64,000 nt of DNA, taken from positions 1 through 64,000 of the forward strand of contig NZ_AUMT01000018.1 of assembly GCF_000430825.1 (NCBI RefSeq), given 5' to 3'. Source of the stretch: Chryseobacterium daeguense DSM 19388. GTDB taxonomy: Bacteria > Bacteroidota > Bacteroidia > Flavobacteriales > Weeksellaceae. The position numbers and the translations under genes were made by a program. The notes beneath the pieces were generated by a model. The model was not told the DNA's origin. It made no database searches and saw nothing but the letters and a program-made list of their open reading frames with translations. Positions 33,630 through 42,855 of this stretch are shown piece by piece (position 1 is the stretch's first letter; every line of letters begins with the position of its first letter).

Positions 33630-33965
33630 TTAAACCACGAAAGCTTTCAGCTCTGCTAATTTTCCAGTCTCAAATCTCCAAACATCACAATATTCATAAT
33701 CGATCCATTGAGAATCTTCATTTAAAAGGCTGATTTTACCTATTGCAGTTAAAGAGTCTCCTTCTTCAATCATACGCTCAACTTCAAATCTGGGAGGTTC
33801 CTGATAAGCTTCAGCCATATATTTTCTTACTTCCTCAATTCCTGTCAGCGTCCTGTCACCAACAAAAACCCAATATGTATTTTCTGTGCAGTAAGACAAA
33901 AATTTCTCATGATCTCCTGCAGTAATTGCTGCATTGGCTTCCAGTAACGTAGTTTTATGGCTCAT
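33630..33965 (-). CDS. NTF2-like / SnoaL-like protein, 111 aa
   Basis: Small cone-shaped-fold protein of the nuclear transport factor 2-like superfamily. Typical features are the N-terminal helix EANAAITAGDHEKFLSYCTENTYWVFVGD, GIEEVRKYMAEAY and the beta strands DSLTAIGKISL and CDVWRFETGKLAELKAFV. Members bind or isomerise small molecules, often without known function. It stands alone between the R-body regulators and an ECF sigma operon and marks the probable right edge of the island. Function not assignable from context. Confidence 0.82.
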   Translation of the reverse strand: MSHKTTLLEANAAITAGDHEKFLSYCTENTYWVFVGDRTLTGIEEVRKYMAEAYQEPPRFEVERMIEEGDSLTAIGKISLLNEDSQWIDYEYCDVWRFETGKLAELKAFVV

Positions 33966-34195
33966 GGAAATAAAGATTTAGATAATAATTTATAAGAAAC
34001 ACTTTGCTTACAGCCAAATATATGCCGGATTACATTCAGGTGAATGAATTTTTTCATCATTAAAATATGCTGCCCCAGGATCGATAGTGTATTAAATTTA
34101 ATTCTAACTATTTTCCGGTCTCAGTTCCATTTGCTGTTTAATTTCTGTTTCCATCATTCCGGACATTTTCGACAGCCCTGAATACAGCTATTCAT

Positions 34196-34816
34196 TTATG
34201 TACTTTTCGAAAGAATCTCCACAAAAACAATAAGAGCAACAAATTTTTTAGTCGATTTATACTCGGGGCTCAGCTGTTCGCGGATCTCACCCAGCGCTTT
34301 GCTTAGCTTATTGCTGACTGTTTTGTTGCTTAATCCCAGTGCTTCGGCAGTTTCATCTACAGACATATTCTGCCTGATTCTCATGTCATATACTTTCTGC
34401 TCCGTAGACGGAAGACTGGAAACAACTTCATCAATCATTGAAAATAAAGAGGAAATATCATTTTCTTCAAGAATTTCAAAATATTCCGTATCCGTGATAT
34501 CGATTGGGTCTTCGGATTCATCAATACGTACTGCGGAGATTTTTTTAGAGCTGTTAAAATGATCAATAATCCTGTAATGCAGATGCCGCAGCAGGTAGCC
34601 TTTTGCGCTCTCATTTTCATCGGTCTGAACGCTGTCTGTCTGTTCCAGAATTTTAATCCAGAGATTCTGCAGCAGCTCTTCGGCAACATCCTTATCTCTT
34701 GTTCTTACAAAAACAAAACGGTATAAGCTGTCCCAATACCGCTCATACAGCAGGATAAAAGCAGGCCGGTCGCCTGTTTTTATTTTTTTCAATAAAGTGT
34801 GATCTGTCTGATTCAT
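34196..34816 (-). CDS. ECF-family RNA polymerase sigma factor
   Basis: Alternative sigma factor of the FecI-like Bacteroidetes group. Region 2 is seen in RPAFILLYERYWDSLYRFVFVRTRDKDVAEELLQNLWIKI (residues about 13-53) and region 4 in LPSTEQKVYDMRIRQNMSVDETAEALGLSNKTVSNKLSKALGEI (about 135-178). At 206 residues it is of normal size. A FecR-type anti-sigma gene starts about 240 bases away in the opposite direction, followed by an STN-domain TonB receptor. This is the standard cell-surface signalling set, though divergent instead of co-directional here. Confidence 0.93.
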   Translation of the reverse strand: MNQTDHTLLKKIKTGDRPAFILLYERYWDSLYRFVFVRTRDKDVAEELLQNLWIKILEQTDSVQTDENESAKGYLLRHLHYRIIDHFNSSKKISAVRIDESEDPIDITDTEYFEILEENDISSLFSMIDEVVSSLPSTEQKVYDMRIRQNMSVDETAEALGLSNKTVSNKLSKALGEIREQLSPEYKSTKKFVALIVFVEILSKST

Positions 34817-35054
34817 ATTGATGAGGCAAAATTACCTAATCAAAAATTAACTTTTTGTGAACTTTAAAGATTTCAAGATTAATTATTTCTGAAAATCTGA
34901 CGTGAAATATGAATGGAATGTTGATAAATGAAGAAAATTCAACAAAAACTGTCGGAAATATGAGTTAATATGAATACAATGTTAAATGTGGCCCGGGGAA
35001 CTTTTCCTTTTTCACGGTTTTATAGATGTAACGGTGAACTTACATCAGAAATTT

Positions 35055-36002
35055 ATGAAAAACTTAAACTACAGGAATATTGAATCATTTGTTTTCAGAC
35101 TTTGGGAAAGGGAAGTTTCAGAAGAAAAAATGTTGGAGAAAGAAACGGAACTTTTAAATCAGTGGAAAGCTGAAACGGAAAAAAGTCTTAATAAAAGCCA
35201 CAATGCAGAATCTAAGGAAAGAATTCTTTTTTCGCTGGAGCCTTATTTTAACCAGAATTATGAAACAGGTTATAAAACAGTTTTCAGGAGGCATTTAAGC
35301 CAAATTGCTGCCGCCATATTGCTTCTTTTTACATTGGGAGGATTCTTTACCTATCAGATTTTCTTTAAGTCGGATGTTTATTTTTCAGAATCAGGAAACC
35401 AGAAAGTTCACCTTGCAGACGGTTCTGTAGTAACCTTGTTCCCCGGAGCAAAGCTTACCGTAGAAAAATCTTTCCCGGCTGATACCCGAGTGGTGGAACT
35501 AACCGGCGATGCCATTTTTTCGGTAGCAAAATCTAAAGAGCATCCTTTTATCGTTCGTGCAGACGGATTCAGCACCCGGGTACTGGGTACTGTTTTTAAA
35601 ATCACCCAGTCCGGAAAAGATAAGGCCGTGGATCTTTACGAAGGAAAAGTGGCAGTTACTTATGCGGGCGTTCCCGTAACCTTCCTGAAGCCTCATCAGA
35701 AATGGACCAACTTTGGGGTAGAGCGCACAGCTGCAGTTATTTCATTTAAAAAAGAAAACAGATCATACACCGGATTGTCCTCTTTATTGTCTTTAAGTTT
35801 TAATGATGTGAGCGTGAAGGAAGTAGCAGAAGTTTTACAGAAAAATTACAATATCAGTATTATTTATCCAAAGGAAGTATCTGAGAAAAAAATCACGGTA
35901 GATTTTACAGGAGGCAGCACAGATGAGAATATAGAAGCCTTGGCTTTCATTCTTGGGCTGGAAGGGCAGAAAGAAAAACAGACTTATATACTGAAAAAAT
36001 AA
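35055..36002 (+). CDS. FecR-domain anti-sigma factor
   Basis: Inner membrane protein that holds the ECF sigma factor and releases it when the outer membrane receptor is occupied. The start at 35055 (MKNLNYRNIESFVFRLWERE) is preferred over the longer frame from 34986. Residues about 90-110 form one membrane helix (IAAAILLLFTLGGFFTYQIFF). The FecR domain follows (VHLADGSVVTLFPGAKLTVEKSFP, AIFSVAKSKEHPFIVRADGF, VLGTVFKI), with a C-terminal DUF4974-like segment VKEVAEVLQKNYNISI. About 315 residues, normal for the family. The receptor gene follows after 54 bases. Confidence 0.93.
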   Translation: MKNLNYRNIESFVFRLWEREVSEEKMLEKETELLNQWKAETEKSLNKSHNAESKERILFSLEPYFNQNYETGYKTVFRRHLSQIAAAILLLFTLGGFFTYQIFFKSDVYFSESGNQKVHLADGSVVTLFPGAKLTVEKSFPADTRVVELTGDAIFSVAKSKEHPFIVRADGFSTRVLGTVFKITQSGKDKAVDLYEGKVAVTYAGVPVTFLKPHQKWTNFGVERTAAVISFKKENRSYTGLSSLLSLSFNDVSVKEVAEVLQKNYNISIIYPKEVSEKKITVDFTGGSTDENIEALAFILGLEGQKEKQTYILKK

Positions 36003-36056
36003 ATCAGATAAAAAACTAAGAAGGATTAAAAATAAACCAGAAGAGAAAAAGTGAAA

Positions 36057-39000
36057 ATGAAAAGTTTGAAATGTGGGGTTACCATCGCGGCATTATTTTT
36101 TACCGTAACAGCTGAAGCGCAGGAATTATCGCAGAAAATATCATTCGCTGTTCAAGGAGAAAAACCGCTGATTGAAGTTTTAGAAGAATTTGCAGGAAAG
36201 GCAGGGCTCAGACTGGCCTATTCTAAAGCCGATATTAAAGAACTAAAAGTGAAAGGTCTGAAATGTGAAAATATAACCGTTAATGCCTGTCTTAAAGATA
36301 TTGCGGGGAGTCTTCCCATTGTTTACCGTCTTCGGGGCGATCTTATTTCGATAAAATACCAGGGGAACGGTGCTGCGGTGCCGGGATCCGGGAAAATTTC
36401 CGGGAAAATTGTAGATGAGGTGGGAAATCCGGTGGCAGGAGCGGAAATTGTCATAGGCGGAAAAGAAACTTCCACGGATAATAACGGAGATTTCACCATT
36501 GAACTGCCTTCAGGAACATACACTCTTACCGTAAAAGCTCCAAAATACAGCTCTTTGCGGGTGGAAAAACTTGCTGTAAACAATAAAGAAACCCATACTG
36601 TTTCATTTGCCTTGAGATCTGTCTCTGATAAAGTAGCGAGCATCAAAGAAGTTGTGATTACAGGAACGCGTAAGTCAAATACCCAGGCGGGTTTACTGGC
36701 ATTGCAGAAAAAAGCAGCCCAGATGAGTGACGGTATTTCTGCCGAGCAGATTGCAAAAACACCGGATAACGATGTAGGAGCAACGCTGAAGAGGGTAACC
36801 GGAATCACAACAATTGATAATAAATATGTAGTGGTACGATCCATGGGCGAACGTTGGAATACCGCTGTGATGGACGGGATCAATCTTCCGAGCACGGAAG
36901 CTTATAACCAGAATTTCTCATTTGATATTATCCCGACTTCCATGGTGGAAAGTGTAATTGTAAGCAAAACGGCAACTCCCGACATGAATGCAAGTTTCGC
37001 CGGCGGCTATGTGGAAGTAAAGACAAAGGATATCCCGAACGAAAATTTTACTACCGTAACATTGGGAACATCTTATAATGACCAGGCCACTTTTAAAGAA
37101 TTTCTTACACGCAAAAAAGGAAAATATGATTATTTCGGGTATGACGATGGAACAAGGGATTTTCCAATGGGCCTGAAAGCCATGAACTGGGAAAACCCAC
37201 AGTTTTTTGAACAGTCGAAACAGTTTACAAATGATAATTTTACCAATTACCGTACAACAGCAGATATGGGTTCTAATATCCAGTTGGCGCTGGGAAGGAC
37301 TTTTAAATTAAACAACAATAATAAATGGGGATTTGCAGGAGCTTTAGTCCTAAGAAACGAGCAGAATAATCTGCAGATAGACCACACCGGAAGAGGAAAC
37401 TGGCTGGATCAGACTTATCTTGTCTCCGATTGGGAATCAGCGGGAGAGGAGCCCGTAATATTTTATAATTTTAAAAATCAGGGGGCTTCCTACAACTACA
37501 ATTCTACCATTGCAGGCATGATGAATTTTGGCCTGCAGTTGGGAAAGAGCCGGTTTTCATTCAGAAATTCTTATACGCATATTTATGACAATACGGTAAC
37601 AAGAATTACGGGTTGGAACGAATATACTTCTGGCAGCGGGCTTCCGGCCAATGCAGAATTAGCCTACAATTATTTTTATAACGGAATTATCCCCAATAAT
37701 GACCCGGAACAAATTAAAACCCTGGACAGGCCTTATACTTCCAATGCAAATTATCCCGTTTACCAGACTCTTTTGCAAAACAAGCTGGAAGGGAACCATA
37801 AGATAGGAAGTACAGATATTGATTGGTTTATCGCAAGAACAGGTGTGGGATCTGATACAAAAGATTACACGCTGCATCAGACATTATACAGATTCGTAGG
37901 GTTTGAAACTCTTGCTTATCATGAGGCCAATAACTCTTCAAGTGATTTTGCACGAGGTTATATCAAAAATCGTGAAACTGACTATAATTACGGAGCTTCC
38001 TTTAAATGGAACATTGATTTTGGAAATTTTAAAAATGATATTAAAATAGGATATGCGGGAGCTTCTAAAGAAAATACCAACGTTCAGCAGAAATTTTTAT
38101 TAAGAACGGATGAATCAAATGGTGTTCCCACCAAAACCCTGGAAGGCGCGCTTTCTGATTGGTTTGACGGCTCCCACTACGTGCCGGGTGGAATAGGATG
38201 GCAGACAAGGCCGCTTTACAATGACGAAAAATACGAAGGAAAAGTGGATCAGCATGCCGGATTTATCATGTTTGATAACCGATGGAATAATAAATTCAGG
38301 CTGGTTTGGGGATTGAGAGCAGAATATTTTAGATATAAAATGATTTCCCAGCAGCTGGATCCGGCAGATCCCCAGAATGTCAATAAAAATGCTGTAGAAG
38401 ACAAACCGTGGCAATTCATGCCTTCAGCTAATTTCACGTACAGTCCTACAGGAAAAATGAATGTAAGACTGGCTTATAACAGAATGGTGATTCGGCCGCA
38501 GTTTAATGAAAGAACCGGGTTGCCGTATTTTGATCCTATTGCCAACGGATTGATTTACAATACTGAAATGGTTTCTTCCATAGTGAATAATTATGATTTT
38601 AAATTTGAGTGGTTCCCCGGACTGGGCGAAATATTTTCGGCAGGATTATATTACAAAAATATCGATAAGCCTATTGAAAGGGAAGGATACATTTCCAGCG
38701 AGGGAAACCTGTACCTGTATAACGGAAATTCAAAAAATGCAAAGCTGAAAGGGTTTGAAGTTGGGGTAAGAAAGAATTTAAGCTTTATTTCAGAGAATTC
38801 AATTCTGGAAAAACTCTTCCTCAGCGGAAATTTCACCTACAATTCCACCAAAGTAATTGCTTTTAAAGACAAGGCCAAAACCACTGATGAAGATGCTACC
38901 TATGAAGTAGAAAGACCCCTTTACGGACAGACTCCTTATGCATACAATCTGGGACTTTTGTATGATGGAGAAAGATTGGGAGTAAGCTTTTTGTACAATG

Positions 39001-39338
39001 CCAAAGGCGATCAGTACATTACAGTGGGGTACGGCTACAACGGGGAAGAAATCCAGAGGCCGTATGCGGTTGCCGATGCACAGATCTCGTATAAATTTCT
39101 CAGGGACAAAAACTTAGAAGTAAAATTTAATGCCAGAAATCTTTTCAACAGAGTAAAGGAATATTACAACAATTATAATTCTTACTCAGTAGCAAAAGAC
39201 GGAAACGTGCAGACAGAGAGAGAAATGCTGGAGCTGCTGCCGGGCGCCACTAACAAATACGACAAAAATATAGACAAGATTCTTTTCCGTGCTTACAGCG
39301 GGAGAATATTCGGGGTGAATATCAATTATACCTTTTAA
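36057..39338 (+). CDS. STN-domain TonB-dependent receptor with regulatory function
   Basis: Outer membrane transducer and transporter. Start chosen at ATG 36057, two codons after a GTG. Signal peptide about 1-22, STN (secretin/TonB short N-terminal) domain about 23-105 (VQGEKPLIEVLEEFAGKAG, IVYRLRGDLISI), carboxypeptidase-regulatory-like domain about 115-190 (SGKIVDEVGNPVAGAEIVIGG), plug about 200-320 (KEVVITGTRKS, SMGERWNTAVMDGINLPS), and a barrel ending in INYTF. At 1093 residues it is complete. The STN domain talks to FecR, so binding of the unknown ligand should activate the divergent sigma factor. The barrel type (DGINLPSTEAYNQNFSFDIIP) resembles non-Sus receptors. Confidence 0.92.
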   Translation: MKSLKCGVTIAALFFTVTAEAQELSQKISFAVQGEKPLIEVLEEFAGKAGLRLAYSKADIKELKVKGLKCENITVNACLKDIAGSLPIVYRLRGDLISIKYQGNGAAVPGSGKISGKIVDEVGNPVAGAEIVIGGKETSTDNNGDFTIELPSGTYTLTVKAPKYSSLRVEKLAVNNKETHTVSFALRSVSDKVASIKEVVITGTRKSNTQAGLLALQKKAAQMSDGISAEQIAKTPDNDVGATLKRVTGITTIDNKYVVVRSMGERWNTAVMDGINLPSTEAYNQNFSFDIIPTSMVESVIVSKTATPDMNASFAGGYVEVKTKDIPNENFTTVTLGTSYNDQATFKEFLTRKKGKYDYFGYDDGTRDFPMGLKAMNWENPQFFEQSKQFTNDNFTNYRTTADMGSNIQLALGRTFKLNNNNKWGFAGALVLRNEQNNLQIDHTGRGNWLDQTYLVSDWESAGEEPVIFYNFKNQGASYNYNSTIAGMMNFGLQLGKSRFSFRNSYTHIYDNTVTRITGWNEYTSGSGLPANAELAYNYFYNGIIPNNDPEQIKTLDRPYTSNANYPVYQTLLQNKLEGNHKIGSTDIDWFIARTGVGSDTKDYTLHQTLYRFVGFETLAYHEANNSSSDFARGYIKNRETDYNYGASFKWNIDFGNFKNDIKIGYAGASKENTNVQQKFLLRTDESNGVPTKTLEGALSDWFDGSHYVPGGIGWQTRPLYNDEKYEGKVDQHAGFIMFDNRWNNKFRLVWGLRAEYFRYKMISQQLDPADPQNVNKNAVEDKPWQFMPSANFTYSPTGKMNVRLAYNRMVIRPQFNERTGLPYFDPIANGLIYNTEMVSSIVNNYDFKFEWFPGLGEIFSAGLYYKNIDKPIEREGYISSEGNLYLYNGNSKNAKLKGFEVGVRKNLSFISENSILEKLFLSGNFTYNSTKVIAFKDKAKTTDEDATYEVERPLYGQTPYAYNLGLLYDGERLGVSFLYNAKGDQYITVGYGYNGEEIQRPYAVADAQISYKFLRDKNLEVKFNARNLFNRVKEYYNNYNSYSVAKDGNVQTEREMLELLPGATNKYDKNIDKILFRAYSGRIFGVNINYTF

Positions 39339-39637
39339 AATAATATAAAAAATAGAAAAGAGCTCAGTAATGCAACGAACAGGTAGGTGTCCTGAGATTG
39401 AATCAAAAAACTACTGATGGATGCGCAACACAGTACAGATTCAGCGAAAAAAACGCTGCCGGAAGCTTCCCGGAGCCGGCAGATAAAATGGGAACTCTTC
39501 ACTACAGCTCCTCATGTAATGCAGAGTAATAACAAGTGTAAACCAAATCGCAGAAATACAGAGGCGGGTATTTCTAAAAGAAACCAAGCCGGCCTTAAAA
39601 AAACAAAAACCGGTATCACAATCTAAAATTTATAACT
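39339..39637 (+). other. Intergenic segment between receptor and beta-helix lipoprotein
   Basis: No gene I would support; a 69-codon frame at 39417-39626 is Lys/Arg/Thr rich without hydrophobic core. A GC-rich inverted repeat CTGCCGG/CCGGCAG (about 39457-39483) is present without a T run. Confidence 0.4.
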
Positions 39638-40948
39638 ATGAGAAAATTAAGTTTAATCGCCATAGCAGCTTTATCACTTACTGCATGTCAAAACGATTCA
39701 TTAGCAGAATCTTCAACTCCATTCGAAATGAAGCCTGCTTCTGCAGAATATATTACGGCTTCATCACTTCCTGTTACCACTGTTAGCGGTGCTATCACTT
39801 CGAACACTACATGGAGCGGAGTTATAGAAATCAACGGTATCGTAACAGTAAAAGATGGAGCTACACTTACCATCCAGCCGGGTACATTCATCAAAGCTAA
39901 GCCAAATGCAGCAGGTGAAGGTTCAGGTATTCTTGTTATCACTAAAACAGGTCGTATCAATGCTACAGGTACAGAATCTCAGCCTATTATCTTTACAAGT
40001 TACAGATTATTAGACGGTAATGAAGATACTACAGCTGTTCCGGGAGATTTCGGAGGTGTGGTTTTATTAGGTGATGCACCTTCAAACGTGCCGACTACCA
40101 CTACAGTGGAAGGTCTTAGCGGAAGTGATTATTATTTTGGTGGTTCTAATTCTGCACACAATGCAGGAATCATGAAATATGTTCGTATTGAGTTTGCAGG
40201 GTACGATTTCGTAGGGGCAAATTCAGGAAATGAAGTAAATGCTCTTACTCTTGCGGGAGTGGGAAGCGGTACCAGCTTAAGTAACATCCAGGTTTCTTAT
40301 GGGCAGGATGATTCTTTTGAATTTTTCGGAGGTACGGTTAATGCTTCAAACTTAGTTTCTTTTGCGGCAGAAGATGATAACTTCGATTTTGACAACGGAT
40401 ATACAGGTACTATTACTTGTGCATTGGCTTTGGCAGATTCTAATTCATCTCACACTACAAGCGGCGGGGTTTCTGATACAAACGGTATCGAGCTTGATAA
40501 CAACGCAGGCGGTACATCTACACCGCTTCTTACACACCCTGTTATCAATAATCTTACCATCGTAGGACCTAGTACAAACGTACTTTCTCCTACCGCTGGG
40601 GTAGGTCCTGCTTATGAAAACGGGATCCACATCAGAAGAAACGGTAGATTAACTTTAAATGATGCCGTAATCACAGGGTATCCTACGGGAATCAAAGTAG
40701 AGGGTACAGGATCACAGTTATCTTCTGCATCTACTTACAGCTCTATCAGAGTACACGGATTTACAACTTCTGTTACAGGAACGGGTACATCAGGAATTCC
40801 TGCTGCTAACCTTGCTGTTTCAGCATCTGCATCTCTGTTTGGTATGAGCCAGCCGTTCTTCAATAACGGAGGCTGGAACGTATCTCCGAGAAACTGTGGA
40901 AACTTCCAGGGTTCTTGGACGAAATATGATTTCTCAATCGTAGACTAA
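39638..40948 (+). CDS. Exported beta-helix lipoprotein, 436 aa
   Basis: Lipoprotein with signal peptide and lipobox (ALSLTAC, Cys near 17). The mature part is Gly/Ser/Thr/Asn rich with the regular short-strand pattern of a right-handed parallel beta-helix: GVIEINGIVTVKDGATLTIQPG, GILVITKTGRINATGT, GGVVLLGDA, and KYVRIEFAGYDF. Related proteins are frequent beside TonB receptors controlled by ECF sigma factors in Flavobacteriia and are probably surface or cargo-binding proteins. The gene has unusually clean codon use and a strong terminator, which suggests high expression. Confidence 0.75.
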   Translation: MRKLSLIAIAALSLTACQNDSLAESSTPFEMKPASAEYITASSLPVTTVSGAITSNTTWSGVIEINGIVTVKDGATLTIQPGTFIKAKPNAAGEGSGILVITKTGRINATGTESQPIIFTSYRLLDGNEDTTAVPGDFGGVVLLGDAPSNVPTTTTVEGLSGSDYYFGGSNSAHNAGIMKYVRIEFAGYDFVGANSGNEVNALTLAGVGSGTSLSNIQVSYGQDDSFEFFGGTVNASNLVSFAAEDDNFDFDNGYTGTITCALALADSNSSHTTSGGVSDTNGIELDNNAGGTSTPLLTHPVINNLTIVGPSTNVLSPTAGVGPAYENGIHIRRNGRLTLNDAVITGYPTGIKVEGTGSQLSSASTYSSIRVHGFTTSVTGTGTSGIPAANLAVSASASLFGMSQPFFNNGGWNVSPRNCGNFQGSWTKYDFSIVD

Positions 40949-40956
40949 TACTTAAT

Positions 40957-40993
40957 GCAGGGAAAGGTATTCATTTGCCGTTCCCTGCTTTTA
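40957..40993 (+). terminator. Terminator after the beta-helix lipoprotein
   Basis: GCAGGGAA (40957-40964) pairs with TTCCCTGC (40981-40988), followed by TTTTACTTTTT. It starts nine bases after the stop and shows that a longer frame of the next gene, from 40975, begins inside the terminator and is not used. Confidence 0.85.
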
Positions 40994-41025
40994 CTTTTTG
41001 TTTAAATAATTTAATAATCAGTATT

Positions 41026-41943
41026 ATGAAAAAAATAATTTTATCATCTCTTATCCTTTTATCACAGGCAGCGGCAGCGCAGTTACCAGTGTGGAGCAAT
41101 TCTTTTGATACTCCTGCCGATCTTCAGGGTTGGACTTTTCATGACCTGAACGGTAACGGAAACGGATGGGTACAGGGGCAGAACATTTATCATAACGGAA
41201 CGGCTCTTACCTATGGAACTTCAGGAGTTCTCCGTCATTCGATCAATTTGGTTCCTACGGGTAATGCTACAGGATTTGCTTCGGAAAACGACTGGATCAT
41301 ATCTCCCCAGATTGACCTTACCAGTGCAGGAGGAACGCTTACATTGGCAGGATACATCGGAAGACAGAGATCTACGCACGTACTTGTGAGCAGAGATGTT
41401 TATATTTTCGTAAGCACTCCCCAGAAACCGGTTCCTGAAATATCAGACTTCCAGCAGATGGCTACTGATGCGCAGAATTCCGGAGGTGCACTTTACAGGT
41501 TTAATGCTACTACGGCCAATTTACCTTCAGACCTTACCCAATATGCAGAATGCTTGGTAAATATTTCTGCTTTTGCCGGCAAGAAAATCTATATCGGCCT
41601 TTGGTCAAACAGGATTTCATCCGGAGCAGCTTCAAATTCTCAAAATATAAATATTGACGAGATGACCATTTTTGCTTCCGTATTAAATACAAAAGAGGCA
41701 AAATCAGGTAAAAATATTACCAAAGTAGTGGAAAATCCGGTTTCCAATGCTTTACAGTTAAAATTAAATCCGGGCTTTAAAGAAAACAATACTGTTGTAA
41801 GCATATACAATATGGCGGGTCAGCAGAGCCTTAAGGCAGACTATTCTAAAAACATAAATGTAACAGGTATTCCGGCAGGTCTTTATATAGCTGTAATCTC
41901 CGACGGAATTATCACGGAAAGGGTGAAATTCATCAAAAAATAA
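41026..41943 (+). CDS. Secreted protein with jelly-roll (choice-of-anchor J) domain and T9SS sorting domain
   Basis: Cargo of the type IX secretion system. Signal peptide KKIILSSLILLSQAAAAQ, then a carbohydrate-binding-like jelly roll with the signature NSFDTPADLQGWTFHDLNGNG and ASENDWIISPQIDLTSAGGTLTL, which is the 'cleaved adhesin'/choice-of-anchor J pattern. The last 75 residues form a type A C-terminal domain (VVENPVSNALQLKLNPG, VSIYNMAGQQSLK, IPAGLYIAVISDG, ERVKFIKK). The start at 41026 gives the correct signal peptide. 305 residues. Confidence 0.88.
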   Translation: MKKIILSSLILLSQAAAAQLPVWSNSFDTPADLQGWTFHDLNGNGNGWVQGQNIYHNGTALTYGTSGVLRHSINLVPTGNATGFASENDWIISPQIDLTSAGGTLTLAGYIGRQRSTHVLVSRDVYIFVSTPQKPVPEISDFQQMATDAQNSGGALYRFNATTANLPSDLTQYAECLVNISAFAGKKIYIGLWSNRISSGAASNSQNINIDEMTIFASVLNTKEAKSGKNITKVVENPVSNALQLKLNPGFKENNTVVSIYNMAGQQSLKADYSKNINVTGIPAGLYIAVISDGIITERVKFIKK

Positions 41944-42035
41944 TCCTTGGGTAAAAAAGGATAACCATGAAACTAAAAGTAAGGTTTGCAAGCAAATCTT
42001 ATTAAATATATCCAACTCATATTTTTATAATTAAC

Positions 42036-42069
42036 AATTGCCCTGAGCTTCGGGCCGGGGCAATTTTTT
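42036..42069 (+). terminator. Terminator after the T9SS cargo gene
   Basis: AATTGCCC (42036-42043) pairs with GGGCAATT (42058-42065), followed by TTTTT. Inner bases CTTCGGG can extend the stem. Confidence 0.85.
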
Positions 42070-42103
42070 AAAGTTTAAATTTTTATAATTTAAAACAATT
42101 AAA

Positions 42104-42844
42104 ATGAAAAAACTATTAGCATTCGCAATATTTACTATATTATTTTCCTGTTCAGATCAGGATACTCTTGAAGTTTATGATAAGGTTCAGAAGTCTGCTC
42201 AAATCAATATAAAAGGGTTTTCCAAGCCTGATGTCATCCAGATGAGGTTAAACGGAATCCCGGTAGTCATTAACGGCAAAGATTCTTATTCTGAAAAGAT
42301 AGAAACCCAGATCAGCTTCGTTCTGGACAAAGGAGAAACCAATGAATTAGGCATTTATAATTTGCAGACGGGATCCCGGCTTGCAAAGTATAACGTCAAT
42401 TATGATAACGCCGCAGACTATCAAAACCTTAATTTTTTCAATCTTCCGGACATCTTCCTCAATGCTTACGCCGTAAAACCGCAGGTCAATCTCGGAAAAG
42501 TAGGCTTTGAGTTTATATTTCCTAATCTTGGGGAGCTTTCCGGTTCATCGCTGGACGGCGTGAAAGGGGTTCTGAAAAGAGAAAACGGAGTGGTACTGGC
42601 AGAATTTGAAAATATCGGAAAAAAAGATTTTACAACAGTGAAGATCTATAATTTTTTCAGCAGCACTGCGCCTGTGTTCTTAGAAATTTACAAACCCGGA
42701 ACCAACGAACCGTACACGGGGACAAATATCATTAAAGTTACTTTAAAGCAGGATATCGGCGCCAATATGATTGTGCTTCAGGAAAAGCTGGAAAACGGAG
42801 CAGTGGTAGTGAAAGGCGATATTGATGTGGCAGATTATTTATAA
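42104..42844 (+). CDS. Hypothetical lipoprotein, 246 aa
   Basis: Signal peptide with lipobox (AIFTILFSCSDQD, Cys near 16), then a beta-rich mature protein (INIKGFSKPDVIQMRLNGIPVVING, TQISFVLDKGETNELGIYNL, LKRENGVVLAEF, VFLEIYKPGTNEPYTG, NMIVLQEKLENGAVVV). No family recognised. It precedes an S41 protease lipoprotein by 11 bases and is surely co-transcribed with it, as part of the exported-protein train after the STN receptor. A binding or scaffold role at the cell surface is likely but unproven. Confidence 0.7.
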   Translation: MKKLLAFAIFTILFSCSDQDTLEVYDKVQKSAQINIKGFSKPDVIQMRLNGIPVVINGKDSYSEKIETQISFVLDKGETNELGIYNLQTGSRLAKYNVNYDNAADYQNLNFFNLPDIFLNAYAVKPQVNLGKVGFEFIFPNLGELSGSSLDGVKGVLKRENGVVLAEFENIGKKDFTTVKIYNFFSSTAPVFLEIYKPGTNEPYTGTNIIKVTLKQDIGANMIVLQEKLENGAVVVKGDIDVADYL

Positions 42845-42855
42845 GTCAGAATGCT

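Noticed and set aside
39417..39626. A 69-codon plus-strand frame between the STN receptor and the beta-helix lipoprotein
   Set aside because: Composition is Lys/Arg/Thr-rich with no hydrophobic core, no recognisable motif and no coupling to neighbours; treated as noncoding.
40975..41025. Earlier start for the T9SS cargo gene
   Set aside because: These codons lie inside the terminator hairpin of the previous gene and would hide the signal peptide that begins at ATG 41026.
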